A stretch of DNA of 64,000 bases from Streptomyces sp. NRRL F-525 (lineage in GTDB: Bacteria; Actinomycetota; Actinomycetes; Streptomycetales; Streptomycetaceae), in NCBI RefSeq assembly GCF_000716605.1, contig NZ_JNXE01000010.1:124001-188000 (forward strand). The letters are read 5' to 3'. The position numbers and the translations under genes were made by a program. Under the pieces are notes generated by a model, which worked only from the letters and a program-made list of their open reading frames with translations, was not told the origin of the DNA and did not search any database. Of the stretch, positions 43,022 through 52,024 are shown piece by piece (positions within the stretch are counted from its first letter, which is position 1; each line of letters starts with the position of its first letter).

Positions 43022-43837
43022 ATGGACGACGAACTCATCGACGCCTATCTGGAACGCATAGGCGCCAAGCGTCCGGAGCGGGTGGACGCGGACGCCCTGC
43101 GCCATCTTCACGAGCGCCATGTACTGTCCGTTCCGTTCGAGAACCTGTTCTTCCTCCTCGGGGAGCCGATCCCGTACTCCCTGGACGCGGTCAAGAAGAT
43201 CGTGGAGGAACGGCGCGGCGGCGGGTGTTTCGAGCTGAACTCGGCTTTCGCGATGCTGCTGGAGGCTCTCGGATTCCATGTCACCCTGCTGGCCGGGTGC
43301 ATCTATCGCGGTGAGGTACTGGACAGCCCCATCGGTCATCTGGCGCTTCGGGTGGAGACGGATGAACCGGACGGGCATTCCTGGCTGGTGGATGTCGGCC
43401 AGGGAAGTCACAGCCGTTGGCCCTTGCGGCTGGATCTGCGCACACCGCAGAACGACCCGCACGGTGTGTACCTTGTCGCCGAGGCATCCGAAGGCGACAT
43501 CGACGTGTTCCGTGACGGTTCGCCGCTGTACCGGATGGAGTTGAGGCCCCGGAAAATCGAATTCGGCCTTCCCTCCATGTGGTGGTACCAGACCGCCCCC
43601 GAATCGCCTTTCAGGAACCGGCTGATCTGTGTCCAGCCCCGCGAGGACGGAAGGGTCACTCTCGCGAACAGGGTCCTCATCAGGGAACAGGGCGGGGAGC
43701 GGACCAGGGAGCGGATCGTGACCGAGGAGGGGCTGAAGGAGGCGCTCGGGACCTGGTTCGGGATTCATCTCGACGAGGTGCCCAAGATCCCGGGCAGAAC
43801 CGCGGCGCCGTCCGCAACCGGAGAGGGGCGTCCGTAG
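43022..43837 (+). CDS. Arylamine N-acetyltransferase/amide synthase family
   Basis: The 271-residue protein carries the NAT triad. The cysteine is in ERRGGGCFELNSAF near residue 68, the histidine in SPIGHLALRV and the aspartate in SWLVDVGQGS. NAT enzymes move acyl groups from CoA to arylamines, and the RifF group closes amide bonds to aminohydroxybenzoate starters. Here it sits between the aminohydroxybenzoate genes and an adenylating ligase. It therefore probably acylates the amino group of 3-amino-4-hydroxybenzoate. The start is 7 nt after the preceding stop. Confidence 0.87.
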   Translation: MDDELIDAYLERIGAKRPERVDADALRHLHERHVLSVPFENLFFLLGEPIPYSLDAVKKIVEERRGGGCFELNSAFAMLLEALGFHVTLLAGCIYRGEVLDSPIGHLALRVETDEPDGHSWLVDVGQGSHSRWPLRLDLRTPQNDPHGVYLVAEASEGDIDVFRDGSPLYRMELRPRKIEFGLPSMWWYQTAPESPFRNRLICVQPREDGRVTLANRVLIREQGGERTRERIVTEEGLKEALGTWFGIHLDEVPKIPGRTAAPSATGEGRP

Positions 43838-43839
43838 CC

Positions 43840-45327
43840 ATGCCCGGGAACGTAACCCAGGATCTGGCCCAACTCGCCCGAGTCAGAGGGTGGTTGGAGC
43901 GGATCGCCTTCCTCGCCGACGGCCGCGCCTGGACGTACGCCGAGGTCTTCGACGGCGCGGCGCGGGCCGCGAGCGGGTACCGGTCGGCGGGACTGAGCCG
44001 CGGCGACCGCGTCCTGCTGGCGCTCCCCGACAGCGTGGAGCTGGTCTGGTCCGTGCTCGGCGCCTGGCAGGCCGGACTCGTCGCCGTCCCGGTCAACGTC
44101 CAGATGAGCGGGGCGGATCTGACCCGGGCCGTGGAGACGGTGGAGCCCGCGCTCGCCGTCATCGACCCTGACACCGCGGGGCAGTTGGAGCTGGCGGGCT
44201 TCGCCCCCGCCATGAAGGTCGCGACACTGGTCGCGGGCGAACCGGACCCGGACTTCGCCGAGGGCGGGGACGCCCCGGCGCTGGCGGTCTTCACGTCCGG
44301 CACGACGGGCGCCCCGAAGCTCTGCTTCTTCCTGCACAGCAACTTCGCCGCCCCTCCCGGCTCAAACGACGGTGACCGTACGGCAGTTGGGCTGTCGGTC
44401 TCCCGTATGTACTTCCTGGGCGGACTGCACTTCTCCGTGCTCACCACCCTCGTCACGGGCCGGACCGCCGTCCTCTCGCGCACCCGGGCGACCCCGGCCG
44501 CCGCGATCGAACTGATCCACCGCCACCAGGTCACGGACCTCTTCGCACAGCCGAGCTTCCTGGCCCGCATGCTCCTTGAGCCCGGCCACGCGGAGACGTT
44601 CGGCCGACTCCGGGAGGTGGCGAGCGCGGGCGAGGTCCTCTCGCTCCGGCTGCGCGAGCAACTCGTACCGATCCTGGGGAACCGGCTGGTCAACAACTAC
44701 GGCGCCACCGAGATCGGCGTGATCTCCATGGGCCGGACCGCCGCGTACCGGGCCCCTTCGGCGGTCGGCCCCGCCGTCCCCGGCCGACCGGTGCGCATCG
44801 TCGACGCGGACGGCCGCCCGATGCCCGCGGGCCGACAGGGCGAGCTGCACGTCTACGCCGACTTCGCGTCCCGGGGCGTCGCGCGGGGGAGCCTGGGCCC
44901 AGATCAGGTGACGGACGTCTGGTGGCCGACCGGGGACCTGGCGTCGCTCGACGACGACGGCGTCCTCCATGTGCACGGCCGACTGGACGACGTGGAGGTG
45001 ATCGGCGGGCAGAACGTGGTGCCGGGCGAGGTCGAACGGCTCCTCGAGCGGCATCCGCGCGTGCTCGAAGCGGCGGTCAGCTCGGTCCGCCGCCCGGCCG
45101 GGGACACGAGTCTGCGCGCCTACGTGGTGACGGTCCCCGGCGACGACGAGGCGGCCGGCGGAGCCCAAGACGCCGCCCTGGACGCCGAGTTGATCGCCCT
45201 GGCCCGGTCCCGGCTGTCCTGGTACAAGGTCCCGCAGGACGTCGTCCGGCTGGACGCGCTGCCCCGCAACGCGAACGGCAAGATCCTCCGCAGGCAACTC
45301 CGCGCGGCGGGCGGCCAGTTCGTCTGA
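43840..45327 (+). CDS. Acyl-adenylating ligase (ANL family, benzoate/aryl-CoA ligase-like)
   Basis: The 495-residue protein has the ANL motifs VFTSGTTGAPKL (A3), NNYGATEIG (A5), WWPTGDLASLDDDG (A7) and NANGKILRRQL with the catalytic lysine at about 484. No carrier domain is attached, so it would form a CoA thioester or pass an acyl-adenylate on. It may activate 3-amino-4-hydroxybenzoate itself or an acyl chain to be joined by the neighbouring NAT-like enzyme. It is spaced 2 nt from the NAT gene and is the last gene of the operon. Confidence 0.85.
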   Translation: MPGNVTQDLAQLARVRGWLERIAFLADGRAWTYAEVFDGAARAASGYRSAGLSRGDRVLLALPDSVELVWSVLGAWQAGLVAVPVNVQMSGADLTRAVETVEPALAVIDPDTAGQLELAGFAPAMKVATLVAGEPDPDFAEGGDAPALAVFTSGTTGAPKLCFFLHSNFAAPPGSNDGDRTAVGLSVSRMYFLGGLHFSVLTTLVTGRTAVLSRTRATPAAAIELIHRHQVTDLFAQPSFLARMLLEPGHAETFGRLREVASAGEVLSLRLREQLVPILGNRLVNNYGATEIGVISMGRTAAYRAPSAVGPAVPGRPVRIVDADGRPMPAGRQGELHVYADFASRGVARGSLGPDQVTDVWWPTGDLASLDDDGVLHVHGRLDDVEVIGGQNVVPGEVERLLERHPRVLEAAVSSVRRPAGDTSLRAYVVTVPGDDEAAGGAQDAALDAELIALARSRLSWYKVPQDVVRLDALPRNANGKILRRQLRAAGGQFV

Positions 45328-45401
45328 CACCGCGACGGCACACCGTGACGGGGCAGCGGACGACCGGTCCGCCGCCCCTCACGTCTGGACGGCGGCCCGC
45401 T

Positions 45402-45845
45402 TCACTTGACCGGGCGCCACCGGAACCAGTGGTCGACCCCGTCGAACCGGTAGCGGTCTTCCCCGTCGTCGAACCGCACCTCACCCACGAGCCGACGAGC
45501 ACCCTCGGGCTCCTGACGGTGCGGCTCCAGGAGCAACTGCAGTTCGTCGTAACGGGCGTTGACCCCTCCGTGCCCCGGATGCTCCTCCAGCCCGGCATCG
45601 GAGATCTCGTACCTGACGTAGATCGCCCACTGCTCGCGCTCCATCGCCACCGCCGCCTCGCTCGCGGGCCACACGGCGTACTCGTCGGGCTCGGCGGAGT
45701 GGTCGTACTCCCAACCCTCGTAGTAGTGCGGCACTCCATCGACGAGCGCGAGTCCCTTGCGCGGCCCGTCGTACCACTCCAGGTCCACGTACGTGGGCTC
45801 GAAGCCGTCCGCGATCAACCGCTGCTTGTCCGATGACATGGCCAT
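45402..45845 (-). CDS. Uncharacterised small acidic protein
   Basis: The 147-residue protein is rich in Glu, Asp, Trp and Tyr, without signal peptide or membrane segment (e.g. YVDLEWYDGPRKGLALVDGV, DDGEDRYRFDGVDHWFRW). The even spread of aromatic residues suggests a compact beta-rich cytosolic fold. No family is recognised. ATG 45845 has a close -10 element. It is convergent with the aryl-amide operon. Confidence 0.75.
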   Translation of the reverse strand: MAMSSDKQRLIADGFEPTYVDLEWYDGPRKGLALVDGVPHYYEGWEYDHSAEPDEYAVWPASEAAVAMEREQWAIYVRYEISDAGLEEHPGHGGVNARYDELQLLLEPHRQEPEGARRLVGEVRFDDGEDRYRFDGVDHWFRWRPVK

Positions 45846-45851
45846 ACCGGC

Positions 45852-45857
45852 AGGCTA
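45852..45857 (-). promoter_or_regulatory. Leaderless-type -10 element TAGCCT
   Basis: On the minus strand TAGCCT lies 6 nt before ATG 45845. Confidence 0.4.
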
Positions 45858-45883
45858 CCGACCGGCGGTCACCGCAGCCACGG

Positions 45884-46948
45884 TCACGATCTGCGGTCGG
45901 CGTACCGGCCGCCCGGCGCCCCCGTGCTCGCCCGCTCCACCAACCGCGTCGACAACTCCGTCCGCGTCCCCTCCGGCCGGTCCCCGTCCATCAGCCGTAC
46001 CAGCAACCGCAGCGCCGTCGCCGCCATCTCCGACAGCGGCTGCCGGATCGTGGTCAGCGCCGGAGTCACCCAGCGGGCCTCGGGAAGGTCGTCGAAACCG
46101 ACCACGCTGATGTCGCCCGGGACGCTCAACTCCCGTTCCGCCAAAGCCTCGTAGACCCCGAGCGCCATCCGGTCGGAGCAGACGAAGACCGCCGTGGGCG
46201 GCTCGGGCAGGTCGAGGAGCTCGCGCATACGGCTGCGGGCCATGGCCTGGTCGAAGCCGCCGTGGCGGATGTACTCGGGGCGCACGGGTACGCCGGCGGC
46301 GGCGAGCGCGGAGCGGTAGCCGGCGACGCGGGCGCTGCTGCACATCTTGTGGCGGTGACCGGCGATGACGGCGACGCGTTCGTGGCCCAGGGCGAGCAGA
46401 TGCTCGGTCGCGGTCACCCCGCCCTGCCAGTTGGCCGCGCCGACCGACACCACGCCCGGCGGCGGCTCGTGCACGGGGTCGATCATCACGAACGGGATGC
46501 GGTGCTGGTCGAGCCAGGAGTACTGGGACGGCGTCAACTCCGCCAGATTGAACAGGGCTCCGGCCGAACCCCGGCCAACCAGCTTGTCCAGCCAGCCCCG
46601 TTCGGGCCGGTCCGCCCGCGTCCGAGTCAGCCCCGCCGAAACCACCACCTCGAGCCCGGCCTGGTACGCCGCCTCCTCCACCCCGTGCAGCACCGCCCCC
46701 GACCACGAACTCTCCAGCGAGTGCACCACCAGGTCGACCATCCCCGGCGCCTTGCCCGCGTCGAACCGCGGCCTGCGCACATACCCGAGCCGCTCCAGCG
46801 CCTCCGTCACCCGCCGCCGCGTCTCCGGCGCCACGTCCTCCCGGCCGTTGACCACCTTGGACGCCGTCGGCACGGACACCCCCGCCTCCCGGGCCACGAC
46901 CGCCAGCGTCGGCCCTGCCGTCACGCTCGCGCTCCCCGTACGGACCAT
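45884..46948 (-). CDS. LacI-family repressor (first of three)
   Basis: The 354-residue protein has an N-terminal helix-turn-helix with hinge (TLAVVAREAGVSVPTASKVVNGRED) and a sugar-binding domain with VFVCSDRMALGVYEALAERE and ISVVGFDDLPEARWVTPALTTIRQP. It lies just downstream of the GH43 gene on the same strand, so it probably controls the transporter and GH43 operon in response to a sugar, and perhaps itself through the AAGCGCTT palindrome before it. Confidence 0.9.
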   Translation of the reverse strand: MVRTGSASVTAGPTLAVVAREAGVSVPTASKVVNGREDVAPETRRRVTEALERLGYVRRPRFDAGKAPGMVDLVVHSLESSWSGAVLHGVEEAAYQAGLEVVVSAGLTRTRADRPERGWLDKLVGRGSAGALFNLAELTPSQYSWLDQHRIPFVMIDPVHEPPPGVVSVGAANWQGGVTATEHLLALGHERVAVIAGHRHKMCSSARVAGYRSALAAAGVPVRPEYIRHGGFDQAMARSRMRELLDLPEPPTAVFVCSDRMALGVYEALAERELSVPGDISVVGFDDLPEARWVTPALTTIRQPLSEMAATALRLLVRLMDGDRPEGTRTELSTRLVERASTGAPGGRYADRRS

Positions 46949-47030
46949 CGGGTACCACCTCTCCAGCCCGCCCGAGGGCATCGAAAGTTTCGGCCAGCGC
47001 TGCTTCCCCGACTGGACCACCAGCCGTACA

Positions 47031-47042
47031 GAAAGCGCTTCC
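47031..47042. promoter_or_regulatory. LacI-type operator candidate GAAAGCGCTTCC
   Basis: A central perfect palindrome AAGCGCTT with CG centre lies about 85 bp before the first LacI gene. A second short palindrome, CGAAAGTTTCG, lies at 46982-46992. Both are typical LacI-family half-site pairs. Confidence 0.5.
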
Positions 47043-47126
47043 TACGATAGGTGCGCGTCAACGCGGCGGGAAGACCAGGGAGTTCACCCGATGGCGCCGA
47101 CCGGACCTTTCGAAACCCCGAACAGG

Positions 47127-48719
47127 TCAGCCGGGCAGACAGTCGAGGCGGAAGCCGGTGAAATCGGCGGTGAACCGCGCGTCGACCGGATCCCACGCAT
47201 GGATCCCCGCCATCGCCCCGGTGAACCGCAGCCGCGACCCGTAGTCGTCGGACAACCGACTGAAGTCCAACTCCGGCCCGATCGGCGTCCGTTGATGTTC
47301 ACGCACCCACCAGAACCGCGCCTCGGCCCCCTCGACCGTCACCCCCAGCGTCAGGGGCGCACCGCCATCCACGCCTACGACGGCCACCTGCCGGGTGCCG
47401 TCCTCGTCCCGCTCCACCAGGCTCAGGACCGTACGACCACCGCCCCGCCACTGCTGTCCCCGCTGCCCCTCACCCTCGGGTTCCGCCCAGGTCAGATGCA
47501 GGCTCAGATACGCCTCGGCGCCGTACCAGAGCACCAGCCCCGCCGCCTGCGTGAACGTCAACGGCCGCGCTTCTACGGTGACTTCGGCCTCCGCCCGGTG
47601 CTCCGTGATCCGCTGGGCGAGCAGACTGTGCGCCCACCGCGACTCCGGCCCGTGCCGCCCGCGCAGCCGGATCCAGCCGGGGCGGGTGGAGGCGTCGGCC
47701 CAGGAGGGGTCGGGGTACGCGCGCGGACTGCTCCACGGCCAGCCCAACGGCCCGTCGGAATCGGGGACTTGGTCCAGCAGGGCGGGACTTGTCCGTACGT
47801 CCACCTCCACCGCCGGATGCCAGCCGCCCTGCCGTAGCCTCGGCCAGCCGTCCTCGTCCCACGTCACGGCCTGGATCGCCGTCTCCCGGCCCAGCGTGCA
47901 GCGCGGCCCGTCCGGTGTCTGTACCGGCCGTGCCGCCAGATGGCTCAACACCCACTCCCCGCCCGGCAGTTCGACCAGTTCACCGTGGCCGGCCTTCTGC
48001 AACGGCACCGACGGATCGTCCCGGGAGGTCAGCAAGGGGTGGTCGTCGAGCTCGTACGGACCCGTGATCGTACGGCTGCGCGCCACCCGTACCCCGTGCT
48101 CGAACCCCGTGCCGCCCTCCGCGAGGATCAGGTAGTACCAGCCACCCCGCCGCACCAACTTCGGCCCCTCGACGAGCCGTTCGTGTTGGAGCAGCAGGTG
48201 CGTAGCGCCGGTCGGGGCGAGTGTGTCGCGGTCCAGTTCGGTCGCGACGATGCCCGCGAAGCGGCGGCCGCCGGGGCGGCAGTCGTTCTGGAGGTTGAGC
48301 AGCCACAGCCGGCCCTCGTCGTGGAACAGCGCCGGGTCGAAACCGTGGCTCGCGACCCGGCGCGGGGCAGCCCACTTCCCGCTGACGTCCGAGGCCGTGG
48401 TGATGTAGGTGTCGGCGTCGAAGTACGGGGTGCCGACCGAGCGGACGATCGCGTACGTCATCCAGAACCGCTCGCTGTCCCAGCTCAGCGAGGGTGCCCA
48501 GACGCCGCCCGAGTCCGGGACGCCCGCCAGGGAGTCGCCGGGGACCGCGCCCCGGACGTGGCCCGCGTACTGCCAGTCGGCCAGGTCGCGGGAGCGGTGG
48601 ATCGGGATGGTGGGGAACCACTCGAAGGAACTGGTCGCCACGTAGTACCGGTCGCCGACCCTGACCATCGAGGGATCGGGGGCGAAACCGCGGACAACAG
48701 GGTTGTGCAGCAAGGTCAC
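47127..48719 (-). CDS. Glycoside hydrolase family 43 (beta-xylosidase/alpha-arabinofuranosidase-like)
   Basis: The 530-residue protein lacks a signal peptide. It has the GH43 catalytic set: GFAPDPSMVRVGDRYYVATS with the base Asp, SHGFDPALFHDEGRLWLLN with the pKa-tuning Asp, and RLVEGPKLVRRGGWYYL with the acid Glu. A C-terminal beta-sandwich follows from about residue 330 (LTFTQAAGLVLWYGAEAYLSLHL), as in GH43 subfamilies 11/12. It would remove xylose or arabinose from imported oligosaccharides in the cytosol. GTG 48719 overlaps the permease stop by 4 bp, so the two are translationally coupled. Confidence 0.9.
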   Translation of the reverse strand: MTLLHNPVVRGFAPDPSMVRVGDRYYVATSSFEWFPTIPIHRSRDLADWQYAGHVRGAVPGDSLAGVPDSGGVWAPSLSWDSERFWMTYAIVRSVGTPYFDADTYITTASDVSGKWAAPRRVASHGFDPALFHDEGRLWLLNLQNDCRPGGRRFAGIVATELDRDTLAPTGATHLLLQHERLVEGPKLVRRGGWYYLILAEGGTGFEHGVRVARSRTITGPYELDDHPLLTSRDDPSVPLQKAGHGELVELPGGEWVLSHLAARPVQTPDGPRCTLGRETAIQAVTWDEDGWPRLRQGGWHPAVEVDVRTSPALLDQVPDSDGPLGWPWSSPRAYPDPSWADASTRPGWIRLRGRHGPESRWAHSLLAQRITEHRAEAEVTVEARPLTFTQAAGLVLWYGAEAYLSLHLTWAEPEGEGQRGQQWRGGGRTVLSLVERDEDGTRQVAVVGVDGGAPLTLGVTVEGAEARFWWVREHQRTPIGPELDFSRLSDDYGSRLRFTGAMAGIHAWDPVDARFTADFTGFRLDCLPG

Positions 48720-49621
48720 TTGAGGGCTCCCAGGGTGACCCCGGTACGCCAGTAGCGGCGCATCGCGACCATCATCACGGCCATCGGGACGATCGACAGG
48801 AGTGCGCCGGTGAGGACCAGGCTGGTGAGGTCGACGCCCGACTCCATACGTTTTCCTGACCAGTTGTAGAGGCCGAGGTTGAGGGTCCAGTTCTCCTCGC
48901 CGCGCAGGACGGTCAGCGGGAGGAAGAAGGCGTTCCAGGTGTTGACGAAGGCCAGGAGGAAGACGGTTGCCCCGCCCGTCGTCATCATCCGCAGCACGAT
49001 GCTGAAGAAGATGCGGAGTTCGCCCGCGCCGTCCAGGCGGGCCGCCTCCAGGAGTTCGAAGGGGACCGTGGCCTCCGTGTACACCTTGGCGAGGTACACG
49101 CTGAACGGGTTGATCAGGCAGGGGATCAGCATCGCCCAGGGGGTGTCCACCAGGCCGATCTTCGAGAACATCAGGTACAGCGGGAGGGTGAGCAGCGCGA
49201 TCGGGATCAGGAACGAGCCCACCACGCACGCGAACACCGCGTTGCGGCCCGGGAATTCGAAGCGCGCGAGGCCGTAGCCCGTCGCGAGGGCGATGAGCGT
49301 GCCGCCCAGGGAGCCGACTCCCGCGTAGAGGAAGGAGTTCGCGGTCCAGCGCAGGAAGATGCCGTTCTCGTAGGTGAAGACCTGGCGCACGTTCGCCCAC
49401 AGGTGCATGCCCGAGAACCAGAGGCCGTTGCTCTGGTACAGGCCCGTGCGGTCCTTGGTCGCGGCGACGATCAGCCACCACACCGGGAACAGGCTGTAGG
49501 CGCTGGCCAGGACGAGGCCGACGAGGAGGAAACGCTGGCCGCCGCGTGAACGGGCCGCCGGATCGGGCTTGTTGAGGCGGCGGACCTGATGGGCGTTCCG
49601 GCGTTCTTCGGTGAGGGTCAT
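48716..49621 (-). CDS. Sugar ABC transporter permease, MalG type
   Basis: The 301-residue protein has a cytosolic start (MTLTEERRNAHQVRRL), six helices and the EAA loop LLEAARLDGAGELRIFF. It forms the oligosaccharide channel with the MalF-type partner encoded upstream, with which it overlaps by one base (TGATG). Confidence 0.92.
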   Translation of the reverse strand: MTLTEERRNAHQVRRLNKPDPAARSRGGQRFLLVGLVLASAYSLFPVWWLIVAATKDRTGLYQSNGLWFSGMHLWANVRQVFTYENGIFLRWTANSFLYAGVGSLGGTLIALATGYGLARFEFPGRNAVFACVVGSFLIPIALLTLPLYLMFSKIGLVDTPWAMLIPCLINPFSVYLAKVYTEATVPFELLEAARLDGAGELRIFFSIVLRMMTTGGATVFLLAFVNTWNAFFLPLTVLRGEENWTLNLGLYNWSGKRMESGVDLTSLVLTGALLSIVPMAVMMVAMRRYWRTGVTLGALK

Positions 49622-50505
49622 CAGTCGGCCTCCTTCGCGGTGAGCCGGTAGAAGAGGAAGGAGGCGAGGCCGAGGATGAGGGCGAGGAGGACCGAAAGGG
49701 CCGCCGCGTAGTGGTAGTTGCCCGCGTTGAACGCCTGGTTGTAGATGATCATGATGGGCGTGAAGCTGTCGTTCACCGTCTGCGGGGTGACGTTCCGGAA
49801 CAGCGCCGGCTCGTTGAAGATCTGCAGCATCTGGATGATCGAGAGCATCCCGGTCAGCACCAACGCCCCTCGTACGTAAGGGATTTTGATGCTTGTGGCG
49901 ACCCGGAACTCGGAGGCGCCGTCGAGGCGGGCCGCCTCGAAGAGGTCGCGGGGGACGCCCTGGAGCGCGGCGTAGATGATGACCATGTTGTAGCCGATGC
50001 CGTGCCAGGTCAGCAGGTTGCCGATGGACGGCCAGACCATCGAGGGCGCGAAGAAGTTCCAGGACAGCCCGAACACCTTGCCCAGCGACGTCAACGGGCC
50101 GACGTCCGGGCTGTACAGGTTGATCCACACGATCGCCGCGACCACCCCGGGGATCATGTACGGCACGAGGAGGAAGATGCGGAAGCGGCCCGCGGCCTTC
50201 GAGGACAGCGCGTCCAGGAACAGCGCCAGCAGCAGGCTGATGAGCAGCATCACCGGGATCTGCACGCACGCGAACAGCACCACGCGCAGGACCGAGTTCA
50301 TGAACGCCGAGTCGGTCAGGCCCTGTTGGTAGTTGTCCAGGCCGGAGAACCGCTGCGTGGAGCCGCCGAGACCGAGCCCCGACTGGTGCTCCACGAACAG
50401 CGACTCGTAGACGGCGTACCCGATCGGTATCAAGTACAGGAAGACGAAACCGAGTTGGAAGGGCACCGTGAACGCGGCACCCTTCCAGCGCTGGGAACGG
50501 ATCAT
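49621..50505 (-). CDS. Sugar ABC transporter permease, MalF type
   Basis: The 294-residue protein has six helices and the EAA loop LFEAARLDGASEFRVATSIKI. It is the second membrane subunit of the uptake system and lies 10 bp after the binding-protein gene. No ATPase gene is present; Streptomyces commonly use the shared MsiK ATPase. Confidence 0.92.
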   Translation of the reverse strand: MIRSQRWKGAAFTVPFQLGFVFLYLIPIGYAVYESLFVEHQSGLGLGGSTQRFSGLDNYQQGLTDSAFMNSVLRVVLFACVQIPVMLLISLLLALFLDALSSKAAGRFRIFLLVPYMIPGVVAAIVWINLYSPDVGPLTSLGKVFGLSWNFFAPSMVWPSIGNLLTWHGIGYNMVIIYAALQGVPRDLFEAARLDGASEFRVATSIKIPYVRGALVLTGMLSIIQMLQIFNEPALFRNVTPQTVNDSFTPIMIIYNQAFNAGNYHYAAALSVLLALILGLASFLFYRLTAKEAD

Positions 50506-50515
50506 CGGCGCTGCC

Positions 50516-51847
50516 TCAGCCCTTGACGCTGATACCGCGGGACTTCAGGTCCTTGACCGTCCACTCCTGCATGTGCGCCAGCAGATCGGTGACCTTCTCC
50601 TGCTTGTTCATCACCTTCGCCCAGCCCGTCTGCAGCTCGGTGAACATCGCGGTCCAGTCCGGGCCGAACACCCAGTCCGAGGTGACGGTGTTGAGGCTGT
50701 CGGTGACGATCTGCTTCGCGGGCTCGTAGTTCGTGCCGAGGAGCTTGTCGGAGATCGACTCGGCGACGTACGCGTTGCTGTCGGCCAGCGCCGGCATCAC
50801 ACCGTTGCCGGTGGTCGGGCTCGCCATCGTCTTCACCGCACCGGTGTTGGTCGACATCCACAACGCGGCCTCGGCGGCCTGCTGTTGGTGCGCGCACTGC
50901 TTGGTCACCAGGGTGACCCCACCGCTCTGGTTGGTCCCGGCCGGCGTCTTGGCCGCCTCGCCCGCGAACGTCGGCCAGGGCGACAGCGCCCACTTGCCGT
51001 CGGACTTGGTGAAGTTCTGCACCATGCCCGCCATCTGCCAGGTGGAGATCTGCCGGGTCGCGGTGCCGCCGTCGTCGTAGTTGCGCTGGACGGCCGCGTA
51101 ATCGGCGAACGAGAGCTTGGAGTTGAGGTCGTTGTCGATGATGTCCTGGATCACCTGGGCTGCCTTGAGGCTGCCCGCGTCCTGGAAGTCGACCTTCCAG
51201 GAGTTGCCGTCGATGGCGTACCAGTGCGCCCCGGCCTGCATGGAGAGCACCTCCAGGGTGCTGGGGTCCTCACCGGCATAGTTGGTGATCTTGACGCCGT
51301 GCTTCTTCAGGACCTTGCCCGCGGCGATGAACTCGTCCCAGGTCGTCGGCGCCTTGAGGCCGTACTTCTTGAAGACGTCGGTGCGGTAGATCGTGAACGC
51401 GGGGGCCGAACTCGTGGGCACGCCATAGGACTTGCCCTGCACCTGCGCACTGGCCCACGAGCCCGCGTTGAACTTGTCCTTGTCGGCGGAGACGTATTTC
51501 GAGATGTCGGCGAGCGCGCCCTGCGAGACCCAGGTGGTCACGTACTCCGCCGTGTTCTGCACCAGGCAGGGCGCGTTGCCGGCCTTGACCGCGTTGGTCA
51601 GCTGCTTCTGCATCGTCAACTGGTCGGTGACCTTGGTGTACTTGAGCTTGACGTCCTTGTGAGCGGCGTTGAACGCCTTCACGACCGCGTCCTGCCCGTT
51701 GGCCCAGCCCCAGAAGGGGAGGGTGACCGGACCGGAAGACGTCTTGTCTCCCGAGCCGGATCCGCCACAGGCGGAGAGCAGACCTGTCAGCGCGAGGCTC
51801 GCGACGGCTGCACGGGCGAACCTTCTCCGGGGGCTGGTGAAGTTCAT
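50516..51847 (-). CDS. Sugar-binding lipoprotein of ABC transporter
   Basis: The 443-residue protein has a lipoprotein signal ending LALTGLLSACGGSGSG. The mature part is a family 1 binding protein (VTLPFWGWANGQDAVVKAFN, and later AEAALWMSTNTGAVKTMASP). It captures oligosaccharides for the two permeases that follow. GAAGGAAC precedes ATG 51847, and two AACCGGTT operators lie upstream. It is the first gene of the GH43 operon. Confidence 0.92.
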   Translation of the reverse strand: MNFTSPRRRFARAAVASLALTGLLSACGGSGSGDKTSSGPVTLPFWGWANGQDAVVKAFNAAHKDVKLKYTKVTDQLTMQKQLTNAVKAGNAPCLVQNTAEYVTTWVSQGALADISKYVSADKDKFNAGSWASAQVQGKSYGVPTSSAPAFTIYRTDVFKKYGLKAPTTWDEFIAAGKVLKKHGVKITNYAGEDPSTLEVLSMQAGAHWYAIDGNSWKVDFQDAGSLKAAQVIQDIIDNDLNSKLSFADYAAVQRNYDDGGTATRQISTWQMAGMVQNFTKSDGKWALSPWPTFAGEAAKTPAGTNQSGGVTLVTKQCAHQQQAAEAALWMSTNTGAVKTMASPTTGNGVMPALADSNAYVAESISDKLLGTNYEPAKQIVTDSLNTVTSDWVFGPDWTAMFTELQTGWAKVMNKQEKVTDLLAHMQEWTVKDLKSRGISVKG

Positions 51848-51880
51848 CAGGCCGTGTTCCTTCGGAAGAGAAGAGGTAGA

Positions 51881-51888
51881 AACCGGTT
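51881..51888. promoter_or_regulatory. LacI-type operator AACCGGTT, site 1
   Basis: The palindrome AACCGGTT (followed by GC) lies 34 bp before the binding-protein start. The same core occurs at 51991, 56111 and 56220. Confidence 0.6.
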
Positions 51889-51990
51889 GCTGGGAAGGTA
51901 GGCACCGAGGCATGTTCGGAGCAAGAGGTGTGCAGCAACTTGTTTCGACGTCCCTGGACAGACCCGCTCTGGCCAGGGACTTTAAAGGGA

Positions 51991-51998
51991 AACCGGTT
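51991..51998. promoter_or_regulatory. LacI-type operator AACCGGTT, site 2
   Basis: A second copy of the core lies 110 bp from site 1, between the second LacI gene and the binding-protein gene. The pair could allow looping repression. Confidence 0.6.
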
Positions 51999-52024
51999 AC
52001 GTAACGAAGGATCTTCCGGTGCGC

